Assembly: GCF_003111665.1 (NCBI RefSeq)
Contig: NZ_CP022188.1
Coordinates: 1,240,001 to 1,304,000 of the forward strand
Length of the DNA: 64,000 nt
Direction: 5' to 3'
Source of the DNA: Parazoarcus communis
GTDB taxonomy: Bacteria; Pseudomonadota; Gammaproteobacteria; Burkholderiales; Rhodocyclaceae
Shown piece after piece: positions 1-9,435 of the stretch (position 1 is the first letter of the stretch; each line of letters opens with the position of its first letter). Made by a program: the position numbers and the translations under genes. A model generated the notes under the pieces. It saw nothing but the letters and a program-made list of their open reading frames with translations, did not search any database and was not told where the DNA came from.

Positions 1-714
1 TTCACCGCTGCGACAGCCGATCTGATCGAACCCTTCAAGCCCCCCGTCATCAGTTTCCACTTCGGCCTGCCGGACCCGACGCTGCTCGCACGGATCAAGG
101 CCTGGGGAACACAGGTCCTGTCCTCGGCAACCACGGTCGAGGAGGCGCAATGGCTTGAGGCTGCGGGGGTCGATGCGGTGATCGCGCAGGGGCTGGAGGC
201 CGGCGGCCACCGCGGCATGTTCCTGAGCGACGACATCACGACCCAAACCGGCACCTTCGCCCTGGTGCGACGCATTGTGCGGGCAGTCGATATCCCGGTG
301 ATTGCAGCGGGCGGTATCGCCGACGCCGAAGGTGTGGCTGCGGCGATGAGGCTCGGGGCGGCAGGGGTGCAGATCGGCACCGCCTACCTGCTGTGCCCGG
401 AAGCCAGCACCAGCGCCGTTCATCGCGCTGCGCTGCAAAGCCCTGATGCCGCGCACACTGCACTCACCAACCTGTTCAGCGGCCGGCCAGCACGCAGCAT
501 CGTCAATCGCTTCATCGCCGAGCTGGGGCCCCTGTGCCGCGCTGCACCAGCGTTTCCGCTGGCATCGACTGCCATCGCGCCACTGCGTGCCGCGGCCGAG
601 GCGCTTGGCAGTGGCGCGTTTTCGCCGCTGTGGTGCGGCCAGCACCCACCGCGCTACGCGGATCTGGATGCTGCCAGCCTTACCCGGGCACTGGCGTCCA
701 TGACGCAATCCTGA
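1..714 (+). CDS. Nitronate monooxygenase (5' truncated by window edge)
   Basis: The reading frame is open from base 1, so the true start lies left of the window; about 237 residues remain. The protein belongs to the FMN-dependent nitronate monooxygenase / 2-nitropropane dioxygenase family, a TIM barrel that oxidises alkyl nitronates to carbonyl compounds and nitrite. Visible family features are the stretch VISFHFGLP, the glycine-rich AQGLEAGGHRG, and the phosphate-binding segment IPVIAAGGIADAEG followed by GAAGVQIGTAYL. The C-terminal third (ALTNLFSGRPAR onwards) also fits the family. Likely cytosolic detoxification; the physiological substrate cannot be read from sequence. Confidence 0.85.
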   Translation, partial: FTAATADLIEPFKPPVISFHFGLPDPTLLARIKAWGTQVLSSATTVEEAQWLEAAGVDAVIAQGLEAGGHRGMFLSDDITTQTGTFALVRRIVRAVDIPVIAAGGIADAEGVAAAMRLGAAGVQIGTAYLLCPEASTSAVHRAALQSPDAAHTALTNLFSGRPARSIVNRFIAELGPLCRAAPAFPLASTAIAPLRAAAEALGSGAFSPLWCGQHPPRYADLDAASLTRALASMTQS

Positions 715-888
715 GCAGGCCGGAAGCGGGCGCTTGAATCCCCCACCCTGTGGACTAGCTTTAACGCAGCAGCCCGGATAGACCCGTCGGCGCCCGCGAA
801 GCACGCCGGCAGGCGCTACGCGCGGTGCAGCATCCGATTCATGCCCGGCGCCGTCCCGCACCGCGGCTTTGCGCCTGGAGAAGCAGTC

Positions 889-1863
889 ATGCCGCAACTC
901 GACGATCTGCCACCACTTGCCGTCCAGGCCGATATCGCCGCCCTGCACGCGCATCTTGACGACGTGATTCCGTCAAAGCGTCTGGATGAAAACCTGCTGA
1001 TCGCGACCTGGAACATCCGCGGCTTCGCCTCGCTCACCCGGGAATGGACCGCGGGCGAACACGACTCCCCCAAGCGCGATCTGCGCGGACTGCTGGCGAT
1101 TGGCGAGATCGTCCGGCGCTTTGACGTGATCGCGCTGCAGGAGCTCAAAGGCGATCTCAGGGCCTTGCGCGACCTGATGAAATGGCTGGGCCCGAACTGG
1201 GCCTTCCTGATGACCGACGTGACTGCGGGCCCGCAGGGCAACGGCGAGCGCATGGCTTACCTGTTCGACCGCCGCAGGGTGGAGCTCTCAGGGCTCGCCT
1301 GCGAACTGGTAGTGCCTCAGGAGTGGCTGGATGAGATCCGGCCCGACGCACTGCAACGCCAGTTTGCCCGCACACCCTATGCAGTCAGCTTTCGCTCCGG
1401 GCCGGCCACCTTCATCCTGGCCACCCTGCACGTCACCTACGGGGCGAGCGCCGCTGGCCGCATTCCGGAACTGCGCGGCATTGCGCGCTGGATGCGCAAG
1501 TGGGCAGACAACACCAACGCCTGGTCGCAAAGCCTGATCGCACTTGGCGACTTCAACATCGACCGCCGCGGCGACCCGCTGTGGCAGGCCTTCACCTCGA
1601 CCGGACTGACGACGCCGCCAGATCTCGACGCAGTGCCGCGCTCGATCTTCACCCGCGCGGAAAATTCCTCAACGAACAAGCATTACGATCAGGTCGCGTG
1701 GTTCACCGGCGACGACGGCAAGGCCCAGCTCAACATGACTTACCGCCGCGGTGGCTACGTTGATTTTCTGCCGTTCGTGTACCGGGAGCTCGATCTGAGC
1801 AAGAGTGCGGTGTCGTATCGCGTCTCCGACCACTACCCGCTGTGGGTTGAATTCGGTCTGTGA
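889..1863 (+). CDS. Endonuclease/exonuclease/phosphatase (EEP) family protein
   Basis: The 324-residue product has the EEP (DNase I-like) fold: the N-terminal strand LLIATWNIRGF, the metal-binding glutamate in ALQELKGDL, the LGDFNIDRRGD motif and the C-terminal SDHYPLWVEF with its catalytic Asp-His pair. These supply the divalent metal site that hydrolyses phosphodiester or phosphomonoester bonds. I chose the ATG at 889 because GGAG sits eight bases before it; an upstream in-frame ATG at 841 has no such site. No signal peptide is seen, so it is probably cytosolic. Substrate (nucleic acid, sugar phosphate or lipid) is unknown. Confidence 0.8.
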   Translation: MPQLDDLPPLAVQADIAALHAHLDDVIPSKRLDENLLIATWNIRGFASLTREWTAGEHDSPKRDLRGLLAIGEIVRRFDVIALQELKGDLRALRDLMKWLGPNWAFLMTDVTAGPQGNGERMAYLFDRRRVELSGLACELVVPQEWLDEIRPDALQRQFARTPYAVSFRSGPATFILATLHVTYGASAAGRIPELRGIARWMRKWADNTNAWSQSLIALGDFNIDRRGDPLWQAFTSTGLTTPPDLDAVPRSIFTRAENSSTNKHYDQVAWFTGDDGKAQLNMTYRRGGYVDFLPFVYRELDLSKSAVSYRVSDHYPLWVEFGL

Positions 1864-1886
1864 CGCGAACCGGACACTGAATGCGT

Positions 1887-2504
1887 TCAGTGTGCCGATG
1901 CGCGCGCCGGCGCCGACACATCGAGCGGCTTGTGCTCGACCCAGATCAGTTTGCTCGTATCAAAGCCGAGCGCACTCGCCTTGCTCACCAGACGCTCCCG
2001 CACCTCGGCGGGGAGTTCGGGGGTGCGCGCCAGAATCCACAGGTAGTCGCGGTCGGGCCCGGTGACGAGCGCCCAGCGATAGCCCGGCTGATCGAGATCG
2101 GCAATGTGATAGCCACCATAGAAGGGCCCGAAAAAGGATACCTTCAGCGAGCCGACGTCGCGCTCGCCGAGAAAGACGGCCCGGCCCACCGCCTCACGCC
2201 ACTCGGCCTTTTTGCCATCGTAACCACGGTTGACCACCTCGACGCTGCCGTCCGCCTGCAGGCGGTAATCGGCAGTCACGTCGCTGAGCCCGCGCTCGAA
2301 GGAATGGTCGAGACGCGCGATTTCATACCAGCGCCCGAGATAGCGATCGAGCTCGAAGGGTGACACCGGCGTCACCCCATCCGGTACCGACGTGCATGCA
2401 CTCAGCGCCGCAACGCTGAGCAGGAGCAGGGCGGCACGCTTCAGGCCTGCGCCCGAAAGGTGCTGGCGCAGGGATCGCCCAGCCATCCGCAAACCGGCGC
2501 TCAA
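1887..2504 (-). CDS. Lipocalin family outer-membrane lipoprotein (Blc-like)
   Basis: The 205-residue product has a hydrophobic segment ending in the lipobox LSAC near residue 37, then the lipocalin signature GRWYEIARLDHSFERG and further strands typical of bacterial lipocalin Blc (ADYRLQADGSVEVVNRG, YRWALVTGPDRDYLWILAR). Family members bind lysophospholipids or other hydrophobic ligands at the outer membrane. The start codon overlaps the stop of the upstream membrane-protein gene by four bases, so the two are translationally coupled. The N-terminus is longer than usual before the signal core; a start at the internal Met7 is possible. Confidence 0.85.
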   Translation of the reverse strand: MSAGLRMAGRSLRQHLSGAGLKRAALLLLSVAALSACTSVPDGVTPVSPFELDRYLGRWYEIARLDHSFERGLSDVTADYRLQADGSVEVVNRGYDGKKAEWREAVGRAVFLGERDVGSLKVSFFGPFYGGYHIADLDQPGYRWALVTGPDRDYLWILARTPELPAEVRERLVSKASALGFDTSKLIWVEHKPLDVSAPARASAH

Positions 2505-2818
2505 GGCCGGTCGCCTTCACGCGGGTCCACTTCGCGAATCACCTCGCCCTCGATCACCAGGCCCTCTGCGGCCGAATCGCGGCCCTGCTGCTCGCGCATC
2601 TGCTTGCGCAGATCGCGCGACTTCCACCACAGATAGCCCCAGGCGGCCACGCCGACGGTCAGTACGACCGCGAACAGAAACACCGAAAACATCAGGGCAA
2701 CGGCAAACAGGCCGACGGTGGCAACGAGCGCCACCGCCTTCTGCAACAGGGTGCGGGGTTGGGCAGGCGAACGCGAGAACTGCTGGAAGAAATTCGCCCG
2801 GCTCTTGTCGGTATACAT
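2501..2818 (-). CDS. Small membrane protein of unknown function
   Basis: A 105-residue protein starting at the ATG with GAGGAA just upstream (in-frame upstream codons lack a ribosome site). One long hydrophobic region at about residues 28-62 probably makes two membrane passes or a hairpin, followed by a basic, charged tail (WWKSRDLRKQMREQQGRD) expected in the cytoplasm. It overlaps the lipocalin gene by four bases and is probably co-transcribed with it. Similar small hypothetical membrane proteins occur in related betaproteobacteria; I cannot assign a function. Confidence 0.7.
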   Translation of the reverse strand: MYTDKSRANFFQQFSRSPAQPRTLLQKAVALVATVGLFAVALMFSVFLFAVVLTVGVAAWGYLWWKSRDLRKQMREQQGRDSAAEGLVIEGEVIREVDPREGDRP

Positions 2819-2937
2819 GGAGTTCCTCGGGCAGCAAGGGCTGCCGGTCAATGATAGGTTCAACAGTCAGATTGAAAGCGACGGTAAAGATTCCCCGCCC
2901 CCTGCTCAAGCTGGAAAACAGGGGGAGGATCGCTGCG

Positions 2938-3138
2938 TCAGCGCCCGGTGCCGAACCATTGCCGGCAGATCCGCAACAGCCGGTACAGACGCCCGCCTCC
3001 CGCAGCCGGCAGCGGCAATGGGCGACGCGCATACGAAGCCATCTGTGCCCGGGCGCAGCCCTCGCCCGCGCTCACATCCGCCTTCGCCCCTGCATCCGCG
3101 GCGGACACAGGCGCTTCATGCCGGGTCTGGTCAGCCAT
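2938..3138 (-). CDS. Possible small hypothetical protein
   Basis: A 66-residue frame whose ATG has a good ribosome site (GGAG, eight bases before). The product begins MADQTRHEAPVSAADAG and has a basic, Arg-rich C-terminal part. It lies between the diguanylate cyclase and the small membrane protein, on the same strand as both. There is no recognisable domain. The ribosome site and position argue for a real gene, but composition alone cannot prove it. Confidence 0.35.
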   Translation of the reverse strand: MADQTRHEAPVSAADAGAKADVSAGEGCARAQMASYARRPLPLPAAGGGRLYRLLRICRQWFGTGR

Positions 3139-3286
3139 CGATGTTCTCCGGGACAGGAATAGCAGCCATCGCACTCCGCACAGGCGAGGCAGGGCTCAAG
3201 CCCGCAACCATGCCGCACATCGCGCACAGGGGCAAGACTGCCGCCTCAGCCGCCCGCTCTCGACGCACACACACCGCCGCAGTGAC

Positions 3287-5134
3287 TCAGGTACTCCAGG
3301 TCGCGCGCCCCATCTCCTTGGCACGATACATGGCAACGTCCGCCTTGTGCAGCAGCACCGCCGCGGTGTCGCCGTCGTCAGGGAAACGCGCAATCCCGAC
3401 ACTGCAGGAAATTTCGAGCGCCTGATCGCCGATCTGGAACGGCCGCGACAGGCTCTCGACGATCTTGGTCGCCGTTGCCTCAACCGCCGCCTTGTCGGCG
3501 TTGCGCGGCATCAGCACCACGAACTCGTCGCCCCCCATGCGCGCCACCGTATCCTCGTCCCGGAACAGGGCTTCGAGCCTGCGCGCCACCTCGCACAACA
3601 GCAGATCCCCGGTGTCGTGCCCGAAGTTGTCGTTGACCGGCTTGAAGCGATCGAGATCGACGAACAGCACCACCACCATCGACGGATGACGCCGCGCATG
3701 GCTGATCATGCGTTCGAGGCGGTCCATCATCAAGGCCCGGTTGGGCAGGCCGGTGAGAATGTCGAAGTTGGCCTGACGCCAGATTTCCTCGTCCTTGCGC
3801 CGCCGCTCGGTGACATCGGCGAGCAGCACGATTCGATTCGCCATCCTGCCGTCCGTGCCACGCACCACGGAAAGCGTTACGTGGCCGGTATAGGTTTCGC
3901 CGTTCCAGCGCAGCCCGTCGAAATCGTCGTCCCAGCTGCCGGCGGGGTGACGACCGATGATCGTACCCAGGTTGCGCGCCCCCGGAACGCTCGGCGACAG
4001 CAGGGCCGGACTGCGCCCCACGACTTCATCCAGCCCATAACCGGTGATCGCAGTAAACGCGGGATTGATGCCGGAAATCCGCTCATGGGCGTCGACCACC
4101 ATGATGCCTTCCGCCATGTTATCGAACACGCTGCGATAGTGCGCCTCCCGCTCCTGCGAAGCCTCCACCACCTTTTCGTAGCGGCCGAGTGCAACCACCA
4201 GTGCAGCGCTGGCCAGCAGCAACAGACTGCTCAATACCAGCGCGCGCAAAAATGACTGGTGATTGAGCCTCTGAACGGGTGCCAGTGCTTCGTCGAGCCC
4301 GATACCCATGGCGACAATCAGCCCCGAAGGCAGGCGAACCCAGGAAAACTGCCGGTTTATCCCGTCGAGCGCACCCGACGTGACGTAATCACCTTCCATC
4401 TGCTCGGGGTGCAGAAGGAAGGGCCTGTCAGGCGGCACGTATTTGCCGTAGTACCCACCGCCGTAGAGCGTTCGCATCAGATAGGCACCATCGGCACTAA
4501 GTACCGCAAAGAGGTCGCTTTGACCAAGCTCGAAGGACTTCAGCTTGGCCACCCAGGCGTCGGGAGACACCGCGAGCGAGACCACCCCCCTGAACGCCCC
4601 GTCGGCACCCGTCACCCGGCGCGCAAACTGGATGCTCCACTTGTTGGACAGGCGCCCGAGCACCACATCGCTGACCACGAGCCTGTCCTCGGTGGCCCCG
4701 GCGAGCGACCTGAAATAGGCCCGGTCACCCAGAAAATTCGTCCGCACCGGCCCCAGCGATGAGTACGACGGAAACCCCTGATCATCGATATGGAACAGCT
4801 GAATGACGAGGTCCTGCGCAATCGATTCGGTGACGATCCGCCCCAGCACGTCGAGCGGCTTCGGTCCGGCAAGAACCGCCTCGCGGGCGCTGCGCAGAAC
4901 AAAGTCGAAGCTGTTGATCGTTGCCTGAATCGAGTCGCCTGCTGCACGCGCCTGCATTGCCGCCTCGGCCCGGATACGCTCGCGCTCGCCCGCCTCGGCC
5001 GCGTCCTGAGCCAGGATCAGGTCGCGCCACAGAAACGCAAGCACAAACAGGCAGCCAAGACCGACCACGATTCGGATCGATCGCAGCGGTCGTCTCACAC
5101 AGGCGGCAAGAACGCTTGATGGGAATCGCGCCAT
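3287..5134 (-). CDS. Membrane diguanylate cyclase (Cache-PAS-GGDEF)
   Basis: The 615-residue protein has an N-terminal membrane helix (about 19-38), a periplasmic double-Cache-like sensor region (about 45-285), a second membrane helix (about 293-315), a PAS domain (about 330-450) and a C-terminal GGDEF domain. GGDEF is intact at 534-538, and the product-inhibition I-site RDED lies exactly five residues before it (525-528), so it should make cyclic di-GMP from GTP and be feedback inhibited. No EAL domain follows. The stimulus is probably an external small molecule bound by the Cache region. It appears to be transcribed alone. Confidence 0.9.
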   Translation of the reverse strand: MARFPSSVLAACVRRPLRSIRIVVGLGCLFVLAFLWRDLILAQDAAEAGERERIRAEAAMQARAAGDSIQATINSFDFVLRSAREAVLAGPKPLDVLGRIVTESIAQDLVIQLFHIDDQGFPSYSSLGPVRTNFLGDRAYFRSLAGATEDRLVVSDVVLGRLSNKWSIQFARRVTGADGAFRGVVSLAVSPDAWVAKLKSFELGQSDLFAVLSADGAYLMRTLYGGGYYGKYVPPDRPFLLHPEQMEGDYVTSGALDGINRQFSWVRLPSGLIVAMGIGLDEALAPVQRLNHQSFLRALVLSSLLLLASAALVVALGRYEKVVEASQEREAHYRSVFDNMAEGIMVVDAHERISGINPAFTAITGYGLDEVVGRSPALLSPSVPGARNLGTIIGRHPAGSWDDDFDGLRWNGETYTGHVTLSVVRGTDGRMANRIVLLADVTERRRKDEEIWRQANFDILTGLPNRALMMDRLERMISHARRHPSMVVVLFVDLDRFKPVNDNFGHDTGDLLLCEVARRLEALFRDEDTVARMGGDEFVVLMPRNADKAAVEATATKIVESLSRPFQIGDQALEISCSVGIARFPDDGDTAAVLLHKADVAMYRAKEMGRATWST

Positions 5135-5315
5135 GAAACAGCATCTCCAGGCAGAACGAGCAAAGTATCACGCCCCACGTCTGGTCCGGCAATCGAGACC
5201 AATCGAGAAGCGACAGCCCGCAATGAGGCAAATCTAACACTGCCCCAAAAGCCTGCATATAGCGTCGAACCTCTGGCTTCATGCCCTGTTCGTCAGCATC
5301 AGGCCCTTGCCCGCT

Positions 5316-6266
5316 TTACATCAGTTGCAGGCCTTTCAGCACCACGATCCCGATGCTGGTGCAAAGGATGGAGCCCAGCGTGGTCAGGGCGATGATGTTG
5401 GCGGCGAGCACTGAATTGCCGCCCATCGCACGCACCATCACATAGCTCGCTGCGGCCGTCGGTGCCGACGACATCAGCAACAGCACGCCCAGGTCAACGC
5501 CGCGGAAGCCCGCCACAATGCCGCCCAGCGCAAAGAGCAGCGGCACCAGCACCAGCTTGCTCGACGCCGCCAGCAAGGTGTTGCTCATTTCAAGACGCAG
5601 GCTGCGGAAATTGAGCGTCGCGCCGGTGCACAACAGGGCCAGCGGCAGGGTGAGGTCGGCAAAATACTGGGCCGACTGCACCGCGACCTTGGGCAGGGGA
5701 ATCTGCAGCCAGGATACGGGCAGGGCGAGCACGATGCCGATGATCAGCGGGTTGGTGACGATTCCCTTCACCATCCGTCCTGTGCCCTGGCGCCGGTGCA
5801 GCGACCGACTCAGGGTAACGACGGCCAGAACGTTGAAGAGAATGGTGACCAGCCCCAGATAGAGCGCTGCCGCGACCAGACCGGCATCACCATAGGCATT
5901 GACACAGTAGGCGAGGCCAATGATCCCCATGTTCGAGCGGAACCCGCCCTGAACCACCACGCCCCGGTCTTCCGCTGGCTCCACCCACCGTGCCGCGACC
6001 CACTCCAGCAGCAGAAAGACCAGAAAAGTACCGATCAGTCCGAAGGCGATCAGCGCCAGATTGGTCGCCTCGCCAAACTCGGTCTTGCTGATGCTGAGGA
6101 ACAGCACCGCCGGCAGGCCGATGGAGAAGACAATTCGCGAACCGCCCTCAATGAAGCCGTCGTTGAGCATGCCCGTACGGCGCAGCCAGATGCCGAGCCC
6201 GAGAATGATGAAGATCGGCCCGGTGACGGAGAATGAAAAACTCAGGACCGCCAGAAAATCTGTCAT
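5316..6266 (-). CDS. AEC family transporter (auxin efflux carrier type)
   Basis: A 316-residue, very hydrophobic protein with about ten membrane segments of the AEC/BART superfamily. It begins MTDFLAVLSFSFSVTGPIF and contains the family-typical LGLGIWLRR and C-terminal SAPTAAASYVMVRAMGGN segments. Members export or take up small organic acids in bacteria, for example malonate or malate. I use the ATG at 6266, ten bases after the DUF2798 stop; a longer frame would overlap that gene. It probably forms an operon with the DUF2798 gene. Substrate unknown. Confidence 0.85.
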   Translation of the reverse strand: MTDFLAVLSFSFSVTGPIFIILGLGIWLRRTGMLNDGFIEGGSRIVFSIGLPAVLFLSISKTEFGEATNLALIAFGLIGTFLVFLLLEWVAARWVEPAEDRGVVVQGGFRSNMGIIGLAYCVNAYGDAGLVAAALYLGLVTILFNVLAVVTLSRSLHRRQGTGRMVKGIVTNPLIIGIVLALPVSWLQIPLPKVAVQSAQYFADLTLPLALLCTGATLNFRSLRLEMSNTLLAASSKLVLVPLLFALGGIVAGFRGVDLGVLLLMSSAPTAAASYVMVRAMGGNSVLAANIIALTTLGSILCTSIGIVVLKGLQLM

Positions 6267-6276
6267 GAATCCCGCC

Positions 6277-6504
6277 TCACCGCGCCAGCCAGGCAAGAAT
6301 CTTCACTGTCGCGCGCTGCGCAATCGGAATCGCCATGAAGGCGGCAATCGCAGCCAGCGGCCAGGCCACGATGAAGGCCTTGACCCAGCGCAGAAAAAAG
6401 TCCGGCGGAAAACCGAGATTGAGCCAGGTGATGATCGCGGTCATCAGGAAGGCCATGATGCCCGCCATGATCACAGGCTGAAGATGTTGAGGTTTGAGTC
6501 GCAA
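6277..6504 (-). CDS. DUF2798 family small membrane protein
   Basis: A 75-residue protein with two hydrophobic helices (about 11-30 and 40-65) and the DUF2798 pattern MAGIMAFLMTAIITWLN followed by FLRWVKAFIVAWPLA. The family has no established biochemical role. It is ten bases upstream of the AEC transporter, and the pairing suggests joint expression. Confidence 0.75.
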   Translation of the reverse strand: MRLKPQHLQPVIMAGIMAFLMTAIITWLNLGFPPDFFLRWVKAFIVAWPLAAIAAFMAIPIAQRATVKILAWLAR

Positions 6505-6661
6505 TGTCCTGATCCCGGTGCGTTTGGCGGGCTGAGCCGCGTGGCTGCATGAATCTCCTGATTGTCAGCCATCTTCGCCGTTTCGTGTGCACCTGCACAA
6601 TACGTTCAAACCGCAAGCATGCGGTGCCCGACCGTCGCGGTGATCGCGCGCGCCGCTGCAG

Positions 6662-8149
6662 TCAGCCGCAACCGCGACGCTTCCGCTCGGTTTCGATCAG
6701 GCGCACCAGCTTGAGTGCAGGCGCTTCGATCTGCTCGACCGGAATGGCCGCAAAGCCGAGATTCATCCCCAGCAGCCGGTTCTCGGCGGCGATCGAGTAC
6801 AGCGACAGCGCACGCAGCACCACACCATCGCGCAGGGCATCCGAGGCCAGTTGTACATCGTCGATCGGAAAGTTGAAACGCACCGGGAGGTGCAGCCCGG
6901 CCAGGCCGCCCAGCGAGGTGATCGAATCGCCAAGTTTCGCTTCGAGCAGGTCACGCAGGCAGTCGCGCCGCTCCTCGTAGATACCGCGCATGCGACGGAT
7001 GTGTGCAGTGAAATGGCCGCCCTCGATGAACTCAGCCAATGCCGCCTGCTCGAGCATTCGACCCTCACGGTAGAGTTCGGCGTTGCCCACCGTAAATGGC
7101 TCGATCAGGTCTTCGGGAACGACCAGATAGGCAAGTCGCAGCCCCGGATACATGACCTTGCTGAAGGTGCCCACATAGATCACCCGCTGCGCAGTGGACA
7201 GGCCGAACAGCGAAGCCACCGGGTGCGAGTGGTAGCGCACTTCGTTGTCGTAATCGTCCTCGATCACCCAGGTGCGGTGGCGCTCGGCGAACTCGAGCAG
7301 GCGCAGGCGTCGCTCCAGCGACAGCACCGCACCGGTAGGATACTGGCTCGAAGGCGAGACGAAGATCATGCGCGGCGGCTTGAGCCAGTCTTCCTCGCGC
7401 GGGTTGATGCCGTTGTCGTCGACCGGCACCGGGTGTATGCGCAGATCGGCCGCGGACAGCACGTTGCGCGCGCCCCAGTAGCCGGGGTCCTCCATCCACA
7501 CCGTATCGCCCACATCGGCCAGCATGCGCGCGCACAGGTCGAGCGCCTGATGCGAGCCGTTGAGGATGAGGATCTGCCGCGGCGAGCACGACATCATCCG
7601 TGTCACCTTCAGGTAATCGGCCAGCACCATCTTCAGCGGGCCGTAGCCGCCGTAGCCATACTGCGCCAGATGGCGCTGCTCGCGCCGCATCTGCTTTGCC
7701 AGCAACCTGCGCCAGGTGGGAAAGGGAAAATGCCCCACGTCCGGCAGGCCGGGCATGAAGGCACCCGACTGTACGCGACTGCTCAGCGCCTTGCCGGCGA
7801 TCGCATTCCCGCGCCGCGACATGCCTTCCTGGCGCGTACCCACCAGGCGTCGCGGCGGCTGTGGCGAGGCAATCTGACTGACTGCGTCGGACACGAAAGT
7901 CCCCGATCCGACCCGGCTCTCGAGGTAGCCCTCGACCAGCAACTGGTCATACGCCCGCACCACGGTATTGCGGCCCAGACCGAGCTCTTCGGCCAGCACA
8001 CGGGTCGGCGGCACGACTGTTCCGGCATCGAGGCTGCGCGTCAGAATCGCCTCCCGAATGCTCAGGTACAGCCGTGCACGACTGCTCGTCGTCGCCGTCT
8101 GCTTGCCAAAAGCCTGCACGATCACTTCACAGCTCAGTCGGTTATCCAT
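6662..8149 (-). CDS. MocR/GabR-type regulator (GntR helix-turn-helix fused to aminotransferase fold)
   Basis: The 495-residue protein has an N-terminal GntR winged helix (about 20-95; VPPTRVLAEELGLGRNTVVRAYDQL) joined to a class I aminotransferase-like domain. The PLP-binding lysine is in GTFSKVMYPGLRL (about K331), and the DDYDNE segment characteristic of the family is present. MocR proteins sense amines or amino acids through PLP. It is divergent from an ABC importer followed by gabD and gabT, the arrangement expected of a GabR-like activator of GABA or polyamine use. Autorepression from the shared intergenic region is likely but inferred. Confidence 0.88.
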   Translation of the reverse strand: MDNRLSCEVIVQAFGKQTATTSSRARLYLSIREAILTRSLDAGTVVPPTRVLAEELGLGRNTVVRAYDQLLVEGYLESRVGSGTFVSDAVSQIASPQPPRRLVGTRQEGMSRRGNAIAGKALSSRVQSGAFMPGLPDVGHFPFPTWRRLLAKQMRREQRHLAQYGYGGYGPLKMVLADYLKVTRMMSCSPRQILILNGSHQALDLCARMLADVGDTVWMEDPGYWGARNVLSAADLRIHPVPVDDNGINPREEDWLKPPRMIFVSPSSQYPTGAVLSLERRLRLLEFAERHRTWVIEDDYDNEVRYHSHPVASLFGLSTAQRVIYVGTFSKVMYPGLRLAYLVVPEDLIEPFTVGNAELYREGRMLEQAALAEFIEGGHFTAHIRRMRGIYEERRDCLRDLLEAKLGDSITSLGGLAGLHLPVRFNFPIDDVQLASDALRDGVVLRALSLYSIAAENRLLGMNLGFAAIPVEQIEAPALKLVRLIETERKRRGCG

Positions 8150-8293
8150 TGCACCGCACCAAAAATTGGACCCAGCAATATCTACTGAATTGGTTCATAC
8201 ATAATCCGATTTTATCGCCTAGCATAGCTTCAACACGAATTCGACCCATCCAGCAGCATGGACAAAGGCTGCTTGCCAACAAATGAGGACAGG
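8150..8293. promoter_or_regulatory. Divergent control region, MocR gene / ABC importer
   Basis: This 144-bp gap separates the MocR-type gene from the importer operon. It holds two direct copies of AATTGG, at about 8164-8169 and 8188-8193, 24 bp apart. GabR/MocR proteins are known to bind direct repeats, so these are operator candidates. A weak promoter-like pair TTGGTT ... TATCGC follows towards the importer. These assignments are by eye only. Confidence 0.4.
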
Positions 8294-9400
8294 ATGACGA
8301 ACCAAAATGCTTCCGCGCCCCACGTCAGCTTCCGCAACGTGCAGAAGTCGTATGACGGTGAGACGCTGATTGTCCGCGATCTGAACCTCGACATCCGGCG
8401 CGGCGAATTTCTCACTTTGCTCGGCCCTTCCGGATCGGGCAAGACCACCTGCCTGATGATGCTGGCCGGCTTCGAGACCCCGACCAGCGGCGAGATCCGC
8501 CTCGAAGAGCAGATCATCAACAAGCTGCCCCCGCACAAGCGCAACATCGGCATGGTGTTCCAGAACTACGCCCTGTTTCCGCACATGAGCGTGCTGGACA
8601 ATCTGCGCTTCCCGCTCAAGGTGCGCAAGCTGCCGGCGGCGGAAGTGGATGCCAAGGCCAAACGCGCACTCGACATGGTGCAACTGGGCAGCTTCGGCAG
8701 CCGCTACCCGCAGCAGCTCTCCGGCGGCCAGCAGCAGCGCATCGCCCTGGCCCGCGCACTGGTGTTCGAGCCGCAACTGGTGCTGATGGACGAACCACTG
8801 GGCGCGCTCGACAAGAACCTGCGCGAACAGATGCAACTCGAGATCAAGCACATCCAGCAGAACCTCGGCGTCACCGTGGTCTTCGTCACCCACGACCAGA
8901 GCGAAGCGCTGACCATGTCGGACCGCATCGCGGTATTCGACAAGGGCATCATCCAGCAGATCGACTCCGCGGAGCGCCTGTACGAAGAGCCGACCAACGC
9001 CTTCGTCGCCAACTTCATCGGCGAAAACAATGCACTGGTCGGCAAGGTCGAGCGCATCGAGGGTCACCACTGCGATGTGCGCCTGGATTGCGGCACGCTG
9101 ATCCGCGCCCGCACCGGCAATGTGTCGACCGGCGACCGCACCCTGGTATCAGTGCGCCCCGAGCGCGTCGTGCTCGACGAATCGGCCAACAGCTGCGCCA
9201 ATTTCCTCGACGCCGTGGTGAAGGAGTTCATCTACCTCGGCGATCAGGTCCGCATTCGCGTCGACCTGTGTGGCAATCACGATTTCACCATCAAGACCCC
9301 GATCTCCAATCTCGATCATTCGCTCAGGAGCGGAGACCGGATTCGCATCGGCATGGACGCGGCACACATGCGTGCGCTCGAGCCCCTGCCGGCAGCCTGA
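8294..9400 (+). CDS. ABC importer ATP-binding subunit (polyamine/GABA type)
   Basis: The 368-residue ATPase has all core motifs: Walker A GPSGSGKT, Q-loop QNYALFPHMS, signature LSGGQQQR, Walker B LVLMDEPLGALD and the H-loop VTHDQ, followed by a C-terminal TOBE region (about 285-360). This is the PotA/spermidine-putrescine branch of importers. I start at the ATG preceded by GAGGACAGG; the frame also runs 12 codons upstream. It is the first gene of an operon with a binding protein, two permeases, gabD and gabT, which supports an amine or GABA substrate. Confidence 0.9.
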   Translation: MTNQNASAPHVSFRNVQKSYDGETLIVRDLNLDIRRGEFLTLLGPSGSGKTTCLMMLAGFETPTSGEIRLEEQIINKLPPHKRNIGMVFQNYALFPHMSVLDNLRFPLKVRKLPAAEVDAKAKRALDMVQLGSFGSRYPQQLSGGQQQRIALARALVFEPQLVLMDEPLGALDKNLREQMQLEIKHIQQNLGVTVVFVTHDQSEALTMSDRIAVFDKGIIQQIDSAERLYEEPTNAFVANFIGENNALVGKVERIEGHHCDVRLDCGTLIRARTGNVSTGDRTLVSVRPERVVLDESANSCANFLDAVVKEFIYLGDQVRIRVDLCGNHDFTIKTPISNLDHSLRSGDRIRIGMDAAHMRALEPLPAA

Positions 9401-9435
9401 GACACACCACACCCACTGCATTACAAGGAGTCAGC

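Noticed and set aside
2948..4255. A 435-codon plus-strand frame
   Set aside because: It lies opposite the diguanylate cyclase gene, which has clear domains; the plus-strand product has none.
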